From an uncultured Prevotella sp. (GTDB lineage Bacteria > Bacteroidota > Bacteroidia > Bacteroidales > Bacteroidaceae), in contig CAKQPF010000006.1 in NCBI GenBank assembly GCA_934256705.1, positions 29,642 to 93,641 of the forward strand: 64,000 nt of DNA, read 5' to 3'. This document shows, in pieces, positions 51,501 to 60,700 of the stretch. Position numbers and translations under genes: made by a program. The notes under the pieces are model-generated. The model had not been told where the DNA came from, made no database searches, and worked only from the letters and a program-made list of their open reading frames with translations. The first letter of the stretch is position 1, and every line of letters starts with the position of its first letter.

Positions 51501-52012
51501 CCTACGAATGAAAAACGAAGCATATCACCTCGACGTGCCTTTATGGTGAACGTACCGTTGATGTCGGTTGACACTCCGTGATTGGTGCCTGACAGCATTA
51601 CGGTCACGCCAGGAAGGTCCACACCGTTCTCGTCCACCACTCTACCTTTGACTTCATAGTAGTCGCCAGTGCCTGTAGGACCCTTTGGAGCAGTGCTTTT
51701 CTTGATGGTGACGAACTTGCCATCAATGGTGTAGGTCAGTGGCTTGCCGCTCAATATCTGGTCCAGAGCCTCCCTGATGTTCTTTGCCTTGATGTCACGG
51801 TCCACTGTTAGTCCCTGAACATCTGCACTTGCGTACAAGATCCTGTATGAAGTAGCTTTCTCAAGGCGTTTGAATACTGTTGTCAGTTTCTCTGATTTTG
51901 CCGTGACCACAATGGCAGTACGCTGCGTGTTCTGCGCCGTGATCGGCAAAGCAGAATAGCCGTTCAGCATCAGTGATACCAGCAAAATTGCTTTCAGTTT
52001 GTTCATACGCAT
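48572..52012 (-). CDS. SusC/RagA TonB-dependent transducer, locus 1
   Basis: An outer membrane transporter of 1146 residues. A signal peptide (MNKLKAILLVSLMLNGYSAL) precedes an STN domain (about 35-105) that can signal to FecR. A carboxypeptidase-D-like domain follows (about 122-205, VKGRVVDENGVDLPGV), then the plug (about 215-340; EVQVVAFGNQKKESVVSAIT and ILLDGVESSKLDL), then a 22-strand barrel. An ATG at 52006 is an alternative start. It resembles locus 2 SusC along its whole length, especially the plug. A composite element lies between it and the locus 2 operon, so it probably has its own promoter. No clear TAnnTTTGY box was found. Confidence 0.96.
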   Translation of the reverse strand: MRMNKLKAILLVSLMLNGYSALPITAQNTQRTAIVVTAKSEKLTTVFKRLEKATSYRILYASADVQGLTVDRDIKAKNIREALDQILSGKPLTYTIDGKFVTIKKSTAPKGPTGTGDYYEVKGRVVDENGVDLPGVTVMLSGTNHGVSTDINGTFTIKARRGDMLRFSFVGYKTYQESIKNPNKVIKVNLQPDSKVLNEVQVVAFGNQKKESVVSAITSVNAKDLKTSSSDLTTSFAGKIPGMIAWQTGGMPGALNEEDMNTKFYIRGITSFQSGANTDPLILLDGVESSKLDLARLAVEDIESFSVLKDASATAMYGARGANGVIMVTTKKGEEGNVYTTMRYECVVSKPTKEIEVVDPVNYMKYYNNAIIGRSNNGMPKYTQDRIARTNNPNYPSWAYPSNDWYDILFKGQSVNHRAGISIRGGSQKVQYYASFNYNRDEGMLKSDKLNDFDCNITNNQFNFRTNLNIQLNAGIQLVVNSATNIDRYHGPVVDQKQAYYAAFNASPVDFAPVYPDDGVYSFPHIRFGTTAAKATNPYMLNQQGYIERTRYSTTNRAEFIHKLDRWCKGLEYRLIASIVQSGYYDNTFTTRPYKYYLSSYNPETGDFRLTGDSDNAQASKTLLNGGDNHSTETRTTFEGRIYHSAAWGGTDNNMHQTSFTGVAQLYEKTFTPISSVLNGLPQRNVTFSGRFSYGYLDRYFVEASCGYNGSERFSKENRWGFFPAYGGAWVISSEPWMKSINNVLPYLKLRLSYGKVGNDGIIETPRYVYLQDIALKGKNMFSNGVKANDPYGFSRNYVKFYGDSGIQWEVAEQSNLGIEAKLFGGIFEFQADFYREIRHNILSQRYVIPQNVGIEVAPLDNIGEVDSRGVDLSGKIQHMFSNDFWFILNGTLTYNKAKYKYIEEATNKPSWQLKTGHEISQAMGYIAERLFRDQADIDNSPRQDGDVKPGDIKYRDINNDGKIDVSDATFIGYPETPRLIYGMSLFVNYKNFELNTSFQGSGKRSFFINAQAISPFYGDHAMLKAIADSHWSEDNMAEHPFWPRLSTSNIVVHNPQEDWSANAEVRKSTYFMRECSFLRCTAISLAYNLPRPLLRKIGLQNVKFTLSTNNPFCFTSFKIWDVELGSDGFNYPIQRTYSASINVNF

Positions 52013-52210
52013 TTGTCTTTTTTAATGGTTTAACATCACTACTATTCCGTATGAGTGTCGAAAAAGTACACCAAAATTATCCATTTTTTTACAAAAATAT
52101 TAATTTTTCTATAAAAAAGCATGTCAAAGCGATCGATTTTTGAACAATGATATAAAACATCAATGTATAAAAATAAAGGAAAGGAGGTCTGGTTGTTTCG
52201 TGGGAATTGG

Positions 52211-52580
52211 GATAAAACATCAATGGATAAAAATATGATAATTATAAACAAAAACAATCTTTGTGCCCGTCCAGTTGCACCAAATGGGTGTTTTTATATT
52301 ATTTTTCTATATTTTTATCCATTGATATTTTATACGCAAGGAGGACCAGAGCGAGGGAAAAATTGTCCGATTTTTCCGACAATGGAAAGGAAAAGAAAAA
52401 TGCTTTTGCAACGAATTGACAGTCAATAGGTTGCAAAAGCATAGATATTAGGAGGTAAAAGCATAGTTATTAGGAGGTAATATCATAGCTTTCAGGAGGT
52501 AAAAGCTATGATATTGCGACGTGATAGCTTAGATATCGCGAAATGATAGCTAAGATGTCAGGGTTTTGTTCTGTTTTTCC
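52211..52580 (+). mobile_element. Composite repeat element, copy 3
   Basis: Same order as the copy at 37752: MITE-like hairpin (52211-52333), linker with GTCCGATTTTTCC, perfect hairpin 52401-52412/52430-52441, a 22-bp array (six units, starts 52438, 52460, 52482, 52504, 52526, 52548), and the tail GTTCTGTTTTTCC. It has one array unit less than copy 2. It fills the 652-bp gap between SusC of locus 1 and the 3' end of locus 2. No gene is seen. Confidence 0.88.
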
Positions 52581-52616
52581 AGGTTTGAAAAGCAGACTCA
52601 AGAAATGAACGTAACT

Positions 52617-52655
52617 AAAGAAAGCCCCTCCAAGGAGGGGTTGGGGAGGGCTTCC
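52617..52655 (-). terminator. Terminator of the locus 2 operon
   Basis: A GC-rich stem (CCCTCC/GGAGGG region, 52625-52642) is followed in the minus direction by CTTTCTTT. It lies after the DUF4998-like gene. Confidence 0.7.
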
Positions 52656-52664
52656 CTTATCGTT

Positions 52665-54161
52665 TTAATACACACTGACCTCAGCGAGGCTGACATTGAA
52701 AGTGGATGAAGAATACGGCGTGGAGGTCACGATGCGGAGGTAACGTCCACTGACACCGGTGCTGATGAATGGGATATAGACTATCTCTCCCGTGCTGTTT
52801 CCGATTTCAAGTTCCTCGATGCAGGTGGCTGAATGCCAGTCTTCACCGTCTTCGGAGACGAATACCTTGACGAGATTCGGACACCAGTTGCGCTTGTTCT
52901 CATGCTCATAGTATGTCTGGGCGAGGCGCACTCCGTGCATCACCTGCTCATTCCTGAGGTCAAGGTCGAGGGTATAGGTGGTGAGAGCGGCCTTGCCGCC
53001 CGGCTCCCAGAATGTGTTGTCGTTCCCGTCGGTGAGGTTCTCCAGGTAGGAGTTGTAGCCCTTGTCCTCGGGATCGGAAGTGAACTTGAGTCCTTTGAGG
53101 TCAAGATAGGTGTGTTGAGGTTCTACTGGCTGTCCCATCTCCTTGATATAGGATGCCTTTGCGAGCGTGGAGAAATGCTTGTCGTAACGCTCCACGGTGA
53201 AGTCCGGCGTGAGCTGGTGTATCACCTTGAGCACGAATTCGCTGCTTTCCGTGTCATATACCTTGCTCTGGGCTACGTCGGCATCGTCCACCATCTCACG
53301 GCGCACGAAGCGGTTCTTGCCCAGTCGGAGGGTCTTGAGATTAGGGAAATTGAACAAATCGGTAAAACTGCCGATGTTGCGGTCGAAGTCTAACTCAGTA
53401 GTAGAATTGACCCACTGCTCTGGAATATCATCCATAAAGCCATACTGTCGCTTCATCTCCTGCTTGAAGTCGGAATTGAAGAGCACGTTGTTGTCGAGAC
53501 TTACAGGCGAGAAGGTGATGAGGTCCTGGCAGTTGGCTATTCTTCCCTCGCGATAGATGAGCACAGGCTTTGTCTCGTCAATCTCTTCCGGCACGAGATA
53601 ATGCAGGCTGTTGACGAGCTTCGGCGTGAGTTCGAGCCGGCACTCCTTGCCATCCTTTGAGTAATACGTGAGGTATGCGCTCTCGATGTTGTCCTCCCAA
53701 CCGAGGAAGAACAGCACGAGATGATGCTTGAAGAAATAATGATTGGAGACAATCTGCGTGAATGACTGCACCACCTCATGCTTTTCGGTGTATGGACGTG
53801 CATAGACGGTGGTGGCAAGCGATGGCTTTCCGTCCTTGTCGATGGAGCAAACGGTCACCTCATAGTTGCCGTCGTCGAGGTCGTCGATCTCGTATGAGTT
53901 GACGTTCTTGTCGAGAATGGCTTCCTTTGTGTCGTCATCCTTGGTCCATGTGAGCTTCACTTTATCGACCACAGGGTCGGCACTGTTTGTCCATGTGACC
54001 ATCAATCGCTTCCATCCTATCGTAGCACTGAGGTCGGAACACTTGCCGAGATAGCGTATAGGGCCGTCGCCAGCGGCATCCTTGTATGTATCTTCCAGAG
54101 AATCACACGCCGCAAAGGCGAGAACAGCGAGGAAGAGACAGAGAAAATTCCTTATTTTCAT
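52665..54161 (-). CDS. Locus 2 lipoprotein, DUF4998-like
   Basis: A lipoprotein of 498 residues with lipobox AFAAC (Cys19). The N-terminus (LEDTYKDAAGDGPIRYLGK) matches the locus 1 paralogue (SDTYKDYSGDGEIRYVGK). The domain layout is the same: DUF4998-type stretch, fibronectin-like strands, and a C-terminal discoidin-type region (NDNTFWEPGGKAALTTYTLD). It is separated from the preceding lipoprotein gene by a 237-bp gap that holds a 200-bp MITE-like palindrome, whereas in locus 1 the equivalent gap is 5 bp. No TldD-like gene follows it. Confidence 0.87.
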   Translation of the reverse strand: MKIRNFLCLFLAVLAFAACDSLEDTYKDAAGDGPIRYLGKCSDLSATIGWKRLMVTWTNSADPVVDKVKLTWTKDDDTKEAILDKNVNSYEIDDLDDGNYEVTVCSIDKDGKPSLATTVYARPYTEKHEVVQSFTQIVSNHYFFKHHLVLFFLGWEDNIESAYLTYYSKDGKECRLELTPKLVNSLHYLVPEEIDETKPVLIYREGRIANCQDLITFSPVSLDNNVLFNSDFKQEMKRQYGFMDDIPEQWVNSTTELDFDRNIGSFTDLFNFPNLKTLRLGKNRFVRREMVDDADVAQSKVYDTESSEFVLKVIHQLTPDFTVERYDKHFSTLAKASYIKEMGQPVEPQHTYLDLKGLKFTSDPEDKGYNSYLENLTDGNDNTFWEPGGKAALTTYTLDLDLRNEQVMHGVRLAQTYYEHENKRNWCPNLVKVFVSEDGEDWHSATCIEELEIGNSTGEIVYIPFISTGVSGRYLRIVTSTPYSSSTFNVSLAEVSVY

Positions 54162-54200
54162 AACTGTATAGGTATATTATATGGTTGTAAAATGATTGCT

Positions 54201-54402
54201 TTAGTGACGGTGAAAAAATAAATTGGTATGATTTGAGCCTCATATTTTTGAGATGTTTTCTTCACTCGAAGAGGGAGTATAGCGGGCTATATGACCGATG
54301 AGAGGGATGAAAACAGCCAAAAAGATGAGGTTGAAGCCTTATATTGATTATGGTACATTTTTCTCTCAAATCGTATCAAGTTATTTTTTTACCGTCACTT
54401 AC
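54201..54402. mobile_element. MITE-like 200-bp palindrome in the locus 2 operon
   Basis: Terminal inverted repeats of about 34 bp (54203-54236 with 54368-54401) start TAGTGACGGTGAAAAAATAA and end TTTTTTACCGTCACTTA. Inner arms continue the pairing around GTTTTC/GAAAAC, with an apex hairpin TATAGC-GG-GCTATA at 54278-54291. The right end covers the stop codon of the upstream lipoprotein gene (54399-54401). No open frame codes for a transposase. Confidence 0.85.
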
Positions 54403-55766
54403 TCTTCTTTCTCCGAGAATACCTCCAGCTCATGGAAAGAGAGGTAGCGCGTCTTTAGGTTGGTGGTATTGGATGATTCATCGACAAGCTGGAATACATT
54501 GTCAAACTTTATCTTGAGATACCTGAAACCTTCCTTCTGTAAGCCGATGTCGATAGGCAGTGACTTGTATATTCCGTCTGCGGCTTCCATCTTCTTCAGC
54601 GTGGCGAAAGTGTTTCTTCCTAATGATGTTCCGCCACAGGTGGCAGCCTTGTAGGTCCATCTGTCGTAGTAATCAGCTTCGGGATTTTCCTCGAAAGAGG
54701 CGAGCTTCTCCCAATTCGCATTCTGCAGATTGCCGCCTACCTCTTCCCTGCAGCCGTATATCGTCACAGCGCAAGGGAGCATGTTTGCCCATGAATTGCG
54801 GATATAATTAGGTGCCTGGTATGAGAAATTCGAAAGATTAGGCTTGCCGGAGCCGATCCATCTCATGGCATAGAAACGCACTTCAGAGACAGGACGCATC
54901 TTCTTGAGGTCGATATACATAGGTTCCGAGTCAGGTCCGGCACCGTTTTCCTTGGAGATGAAGGTATGATACATGAACGGATTCTGATCCTCAAACCATG
55001 TGGTACCCTTTGTATCACCGTCAGTAAGATACTTCAGACCGACTTTTTCCTCCGGAATCTCAAGGGAATTGGAATATATCACATCGAAATTCTTAGGGTC
55101 AAGTCTCTCCACATTGAATGCCTGGATATCATTCCATATACGCTCTTTGACCAGGTTTCCGCGATTATCCTCGGCACGCACCACGATAGTGTTGTAGGCA
55201 TACTTCTGCTGCGGGGTGTAGTGACGCACGTCATGTCCCTCTATGAGGGCGAATGATTCGAGGAGAATGGTGTCAGGCTTGCTGTCCATAGGATTGATAC
55301 CGAGGTAGAACACGTGTGCCATTCCTGTCGTTCCTTCAGGATTTTCATATTCCAGAGTGCAACCGCTCCATCCTGATTTCACCTCTGCATTGTTGAGGAA
55401 ACATATAGGAGCCGAGTCGAGAGTGGAGAAAGAAATCTCTATAGGGCGAGACTCCACATTGTCGCGACGCACGAAAGTCACCTGCGCCTTAACGTCGCTG
55501 ACAGCCTCATTGAATCCTGTCAGGACGACTTTATTGGTGGAGTTGCTTGCAGTCTTGAGCATATCATTGCCGTATGCGTCCTTATATCTTACGTTGATAG
55601 CAAGAACTTCGGGATCGTTAGGCAAGGTATAAGTGAGTTCTGCACCTCCCATGACAGGCTCATACGAGAATCCGTTCTTATCCACATTGGCGTCAAAAGT
55701 GGATACCTCTTCGCTACATGCCACAAGAAGCATGGCGAAAAGAAAGTAATATGCTAATTTCTTCAT
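54399..55766 (-). CDS. Locus 2 lipoprotein, DUF4959/DUF5000-like
   Basis: A lipoprotein of 455 residues with lipobox LLVAC (Cys17). The N-terminal sandwich reads PVMGGAELTYTLPNDPEVLAINVRY, parallel to the locus 1 paralogue. The C-terminal discoidin-type region contains YLTDGDTKGTTWFEDQNPFMY and ends DNVFQLVDESSNTTNLKTR. It follows SusD of locus 2 by 21 bp. The stop codon (54399-54401) coincides with the end of the MITE-like palindrome, so the element may have replaced the original 3' end. Confidence 0.87.
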   Translation of the reverse strand: MKKLAYYFLFAMLLVACSEEVSTFDANVDKNGFSYEPVMGGAELTYTLPNDPEVLAINVRYKDAYGNDMLKTASNSTNKVVLTGFNEAVSDVKAQVTFVRRDNVESRPIEISFSTLDSAPICFLNNAEVKSGWSGCTLEYENPEGTTGMAHVFYLGINPMDSKPDTILLESFALIEGHDVRHYTPQQKYAYNTIVVRAEDNRGNLVKERIWNDIQAFNVERLDPKNFDVIYSNSLEIPEEKVGLKYLTDGDTKGTTWFEDQNPFMYHTFISKENGAGPDSEPMYIDLKKMRPVSEVRFYAMRWIGSGKPNLSNFSYQAPNYIRNSWANMLPCAVTIYGCREEVGGNLQNANWEKLASFEENPEADYYDRWTYKAATCGGTSLGRNTFATLKKMEAADGIYKSLPIDIGLQKEGFRYLKIKFDNVFQLVDESSNTTNLKTRYLSFHELEVFSEKEE

Positions 55767-55787
55767 TGTTTTCTGTCTGTTAGAGTT

Positions 55788-57728
55788 TTACCATCCTTGA
55801 TTCTGCACACAGCCGGAAATCATCACTTCCTCACTTGCAATAGGGAAGAAATAATCACGTGGGGCAGTGAAAGAGCGCTTCTTCCACACCACTACTGGCT
55901 CCTTGAAGTTATTATAGAAGCGTGCTTCATTGTCGCCAAGGACATTCCAGCCGTAAAGCGGAGCATTAAACTCCTCATGTGCTGTCATCCATCGACGCAT
56001 ATTGTAGAATCTGCGACCCTCAAATGCGAACTCGATGTTCCACTCCTGGTGGATGATGTCACGCATTCCAGCCTGTGTATAGACCAACTGCGGATTGCGG
56101 GCATAGGTCTGCCATGCGTCACGGACATTGAGAATACCGGCTCTTTCACGCACTTCGTCGAGCGGATCATACACTCTTGAGTCTGGCTTGTCGAGGTATT
56201 CGTTCCATGCTTCGGCAGATGCGAGAAGGAGATCTGGCAGACGGAAGATGATGTCACCTGACTCGGAAGAGCTGCTGCTGTAGTAATCCTTGAAGGCAAC
56301 GTCGGCATTGTCAAACTTCTTGATGTAGTAACCAGTGAGACACTGCGGTATGCTCTCGTCGATACGCTTGGCCACTGTGCCCATAAACTGTCCCTGCATA
56401 CACTCCACCTTGAAAGGTTCGAGACCACTGCCTACGCCCTTCTTGTACCAGTAAGTATTGTGGGCAGCGATGTCTGCATAGAATCTTGGCTCTCTACGAC
56501 GGTGCAGGCTGAGCACGTCTTCACCGAGAGGCACCACGTCCTTGTAGCGTTCGTCGCTCTCACGTGTGAGCGAATAGCGTGAAGGAAGCCACTGCTTGTC
56601 CTCGGAAAGCGGCAGTCCATGCTCGGTATAGAACATCTCCACCATCTTCATGGATGCTCCAAAACCGCTGACACGATACTGATCATAGTAGTCCTGATCC
56701 TCTGCAAGGATGCGAGGCTGATAATATATGGACGGAGAATAGCGCTGATGGCGCACACAGAGGAGCACCTCCTTGTTCTGATAGTCATAGTCCAGGGTGG
56801 ACTGCTGTATGTCGCGGATGGTATTGAGCAATGGTGTAGGCCAGATTTTGCTGCCCTTTACCAGTTCTTTACCGCCCTCACGAGCAATAGCTATAGCCTC
56901 ATCTGCAGCCACAGCGGCGGTCTTCCATTTCTCCTTGTCGTAAGCAGGGAAGAGGAGTTCACCGTTCTTGTTCTTGAAATCAGACAGCATGTGGTTGCCA
57001 TTGAAGAGCGGAGAGGCTGCATAAAGCAATGTTATCGCCTTGAGAGCAGCTGCACCTTCCTTTGAGAAATAGGTGTAATGGGTCTGCTCCTGGTCCTTGT
57101 AGTAAGGGAGATTAGGTATTGCCTCGTCGAGAAGATTGATGATAGCCTTCACCACTTCGTCGATAGGACGGCGTGGCTGCTGCATCTGCTCGATAGGAGA
57201 AGCGGCATCTATATTCTCAGGAACGAGGATAATGGGACCGTAACGGCGCATGAGCTCAAAGTAATACTGCGCTTTTAGAGCCTGGATTTCAGCTTTCCAG
57301 AGCGCTTTCTCCTTGTCGAGCATATTATATACACCGTCTATATGGGAGAGAAAGAGGTTGCAATAGCGTATGGCACCATAGAACTTGGTGTTTTTCCACA
57401 CCTCAGCATAAGGCGATTGCGCCATTTGCAGACCGTCGGCAATCATAAGTCCGTTGAGAGGTTGATGGGTTGGGTTCACGATACGCATGAAATCTCCTGC
57501 CACCACTTCGTCAGTACCCCAGAAAGCCGGGCATTGATTGACGTCGGAAATATCCATTGTGATCATGGAATAGCAGGTCTTGAACCATGTGTACGCATCT
57601 TCTCTCTTCTCGAAGGTCGTCTCGATGGTCTCGATGTCATCCTCCGGCACCACATCGAGCCACGAACAGGCGGTCAAAGAGATAGAGATGACACACAGAT
57701 AGATAAGGTTTACTATATTCTTTTTCAT
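55788..57728 (-). CDS. SusD/RagB family outer membrane lipoprotein, locus 2
   Basis: The lid of the locus 2 SusCD complex. I choose the ATG at 57728, which gives 646 residues with signal peptide and lipobox MKKNIVNLIYLCVISISLTAC (Cys21). The longer frame opening at 57830 overlaps SusC and has no leader. SusD TPR motifs (ALKAITLLYAASPLFNG, residues about 220-240) and the C-terminal FFPIASEEVMISGCVQNQGW are present. It is 20 bp after the SusC stop. It pairs with locus 1 SusD over the entire length. Confidence 0.95.
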   Translation of the reverse strand: MKKNIVNLIYLCVISISLTACSWLDVVPEDDIETIETTFEKREDAYTWFKTCYSMITMDISDVNQCPAFWGTDEVVAGDFMRIVNPTHQPLNGLMIADGLQMAQSPYAEVWKNTKFYGAIRYCNLFLSHIDGVYNMLDKEKALWKAEIQALKAQYYFELMRRYGPIILVPENIDAASPIEQMQQPRRPIDEVVKAIINLLDEAIPNLPYYKDQEQTHYTYFSKEGAAALKAITLLYAASPLFNGNHMLSDFKNKNGELLFPAYDKEKWKTAAVAADEAIAIAREGGKELVKGSKIWPTPLLNTIRDIQQSTLDYDYQNKEVLLCVRHQRYSPSIYYQPRILAEDQDYYDQYRVSGFGASMKMVEMFYTEHGLPLSEDKQWLPSRYSLTRESDERYKDVVPLGEDVLSLHRRREPRFYADIAAHNTYWYKKGVGSGLEPFKVECMQGQFMGTVAKRIDESIPQCLTGYYIKKFDNADVAFKDYYSSSSSESGDIIFRLPDLLLASAEAWNEYLDKPDSRVYDPLDEVRERAGILNVRDAWQTYARNPQLVYTQAGMRDIIHQEWNIEFAFEGRRFYNMRRWMTAHEEFNAPLYGWNVLGDNEARFYNNFKEPVVVWKKRSFTAPRDYFFPIASEEVMISGCVQNQGW

Positions 57729-57748
57729 ATTATGTCGTCTTGATACGG

Positions 57749-60700
57749 TTAGAAACTCATGTTGAATCCAAGGGAGAATGTGCGCTGGATAGGGTAATTG
57801 AAACCATTGCCTCCAAGCTCTACGTCCCACAGTTTGAAGTTACTGATGATGAACGGATTGTTAGTTGAGAAGAAGAGTTTCATGTGCTGCATTCCAATAT
57901 GCTTGATAAGTTTGTTCGGCATATTGTAAGCCAGAGAGATGGAAGTACAGCGCAGGAATGAGCATTCACGCATAAAGTATGTGCTCTTACGTGTTTCAGC
58001 ACCGCTATACCAGTCTTCCTGCGGGTTGTGAGCCACGATATTCTGTGGTGAAAGGCGTGGCCAGAACGGGCGGTTGCTCATATTGTCCTCGCTCCAGTGG
58101 TCGTTATAGATGGCTGTTAGGAGCGCATGGTCATTGGCAAATGGAGAGAGCGACTTGGCATTGAGGAAGAATGAACGCTTGCCGGAGCCCTGGAAAGAGC
58201 AGCTAAGCTCCCATTTCTTGTAGCTGAGGAAGCCACTGAAACCGTATATGAGACGTGGTGTCTCCGGGAAACCGATGTAAGTAGCGTCTTCCACGGTGAT
58301 TACTCCGTCGTCATTGAGGTCTCGATACTTGATGTCACCTGGCTGAACGTCGCCGTCCTGACGTGGTGAATTGTCGATGTCAGCCTGGTCGCGGAAGAGT
58401 CCTTCAGCGATATAGCCGATAGCCTGGCTGATTTCCTTGCCCTTCATGCGCTGCCATGCCGGCTTGTTTGTGGCTTCTTCAATCTCGAGATACACCACCT
58501 TATTATATGTAGCTGTACCGTTGAGGATGATGTAAGCGTCATTTCCGAACTGCTTCTGGAACTTGAGCGAGAGGTCAACACCTCTTGATCGTGTCTTTCC
58601 GATATTGTCCAATGGAGCCACTTCGATACCTACGTTGGCAGGAATGATGAAACGGCTGGAGAGGATATTGTGGCGGATTTCCTGATAAATGTCGCCCTGG
58701 AACTCGAAAAGTCCATTGAAGAGCTTTGCCTCGATACCGAGATTGACCTGCTCTGCTATCTCCCACTGGATGTCATCATCACCATAGAAGTTGACGATTC
58801 TTCGTGAAGCATTGCTTGAAGCCTTATATGCCTCTACGTCCTTCACGTTGCCTGAGCTTGTCATACCTATGTCCTGAAGATATACATAGCGCGGTGTGGA
58901 TATGATTCCATCATTACCTACCTTACCCCAAGACAAGCGGAACTTGAGGAATGAGAGCCATTTCTTGAAGCCCTTCATCCACTTTTCGGATGAAGCGACC
59001 CATGCTCCGCCGAGTGCAGGGAATACTCCCATGCGGTTATCCTTGGCAAATCGCTCAGATCCATTGTAGCCTACGCTGACCTCTCCGAAGTATTTGTCCT
59101 TGTAACCGTATGATCCACGTGTGGAGAAAGTGAGGTTACGCTGCGGCATTCCGTTGAGTACTGACGAGATAGCAGATGTGGTTCGCTCGTAAGCCTGGAA
59201 GACTCCGGTGAGTGATGTCTGGTGGTCGCCCCATGCAGCAGTATGATATAGCCTGCCTTCGTATGTGACGCGGTTCTCTGTAGAGTTACCTCCGCTGCCT
59301 ACTCGAAGTGTCTTTGAGGCAGTGGTATTGCCCACTCCAGCGAGCTTATGCTTGCCTGTCTCGAAGTCATAGGATGCGAGATAATACTTATAAGGTGATG
59401 TCGTGAAGGCATTGTCATAGTAACCGGTCTGCACGTATGACACGGAGAGACGGAGTTCAAGTCCTTTAAGGAGTGAACTGAGGTTATGGATATACTCTGC
59501 CTTGTTGGTGGTGGAGTAACGGGTGCGCTCCTTATATCCCTGCTGGTTCATCATATAAGGGTTCACTGAGCCTGTAGCAGTGGTACCAAAGCGTATATGT
59601 GGCCAGTTATAAGTCTCATCTGCTGGGTAAGTAGGTGCGAAATCCACCGGTGAAGCATTGAATGCGTATGAGTAAGCAGCGGTCTGGTCGGTGGTGGAAC
59701 CGTGGTATTTATCTATGTTCGTCGCTGAATTGATGACGAGACGGATACCGGAATTGAGATTGATATTGAGGTTAGTGCGGAAGCTTACCTGATTGTTGAC
59801 GATGTTACAGTCGAAGGAATTGAGCGGATCTGACTTGAGCATGCCCTCATCCCTGTTGTAGTTTACAGAAGCATAATACTGCACCACTCTTGAACCGCCA
59901 CGGATTGTGACTCCGGCACGATGGTTGATACTGTAGTCTTTGAAAAGGATATTGTACCAGTCATTGGCTGGATAGACCCATGAAGGATAGCGGTCAGAGC
60001 CTGTACGGCGGATTCTCTCCACGCTATATTTAGGAGTTCCCGAGCTGGAACGTCCGACAATGGCCTGGTTATACATCTGCATATATGTCACAGGGTCCAC
60101 CACGTCGATGGTTTCTGTAGGCTTTGACATGACCATCTCATAGCGTGCGGTGGTATAAACGCTGCCTTCGCTACCCTTCTTTGTGGTAACGAGGATGACT
60201 CCGTTGGCGCCACGGGCACCATACATGGCTGTAGCAGAAGCGTCTTTCAGCACGCTGAATGACTCAATATCCTCGACCACGAGGCGTGAAAGCTCCAGTT
60301 TTGATGACTCTACGCCGTCGATGAGGATGAGCGGATCGGAGTTTGCGCTGGACTGGAAGGATGTGATACCGCGCACATAGAACTTGGTATTCATCTCTTC
60401 TTCGGTGAGTGAACCTACCAATCCGCCTGTCTGCCATGCTATCATGCCAGGGATTTTACCTGCGAAAGAGGTGGTAAGGTCACTGCTTGACGTCTTGAGG
60501 TCCTTGGCATTGACTGATGTTATGGATGAAACGACGCTCTCCTTCTTCTGCGAACCGAAAGCTACCACGGTGACTTCATCGAGGTTGCTGCTTTCCGGCT
60601 CAAGGCGAACGCTGAGCTGTGTCTTGCCTTTGATAGGCAGCTGCTCTGTCTTATAGCCGATGAAAGAGAACGTGAGGACATCATCCGGCTGTGCCTTGAT

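Noticed and set aside
57729..57830. Extended start of SusD in locus 2
   Set aside because: The added residues overlap SusC and precede the signal peptide. The ATG at 57728 gives a proper lipoprotein leader.
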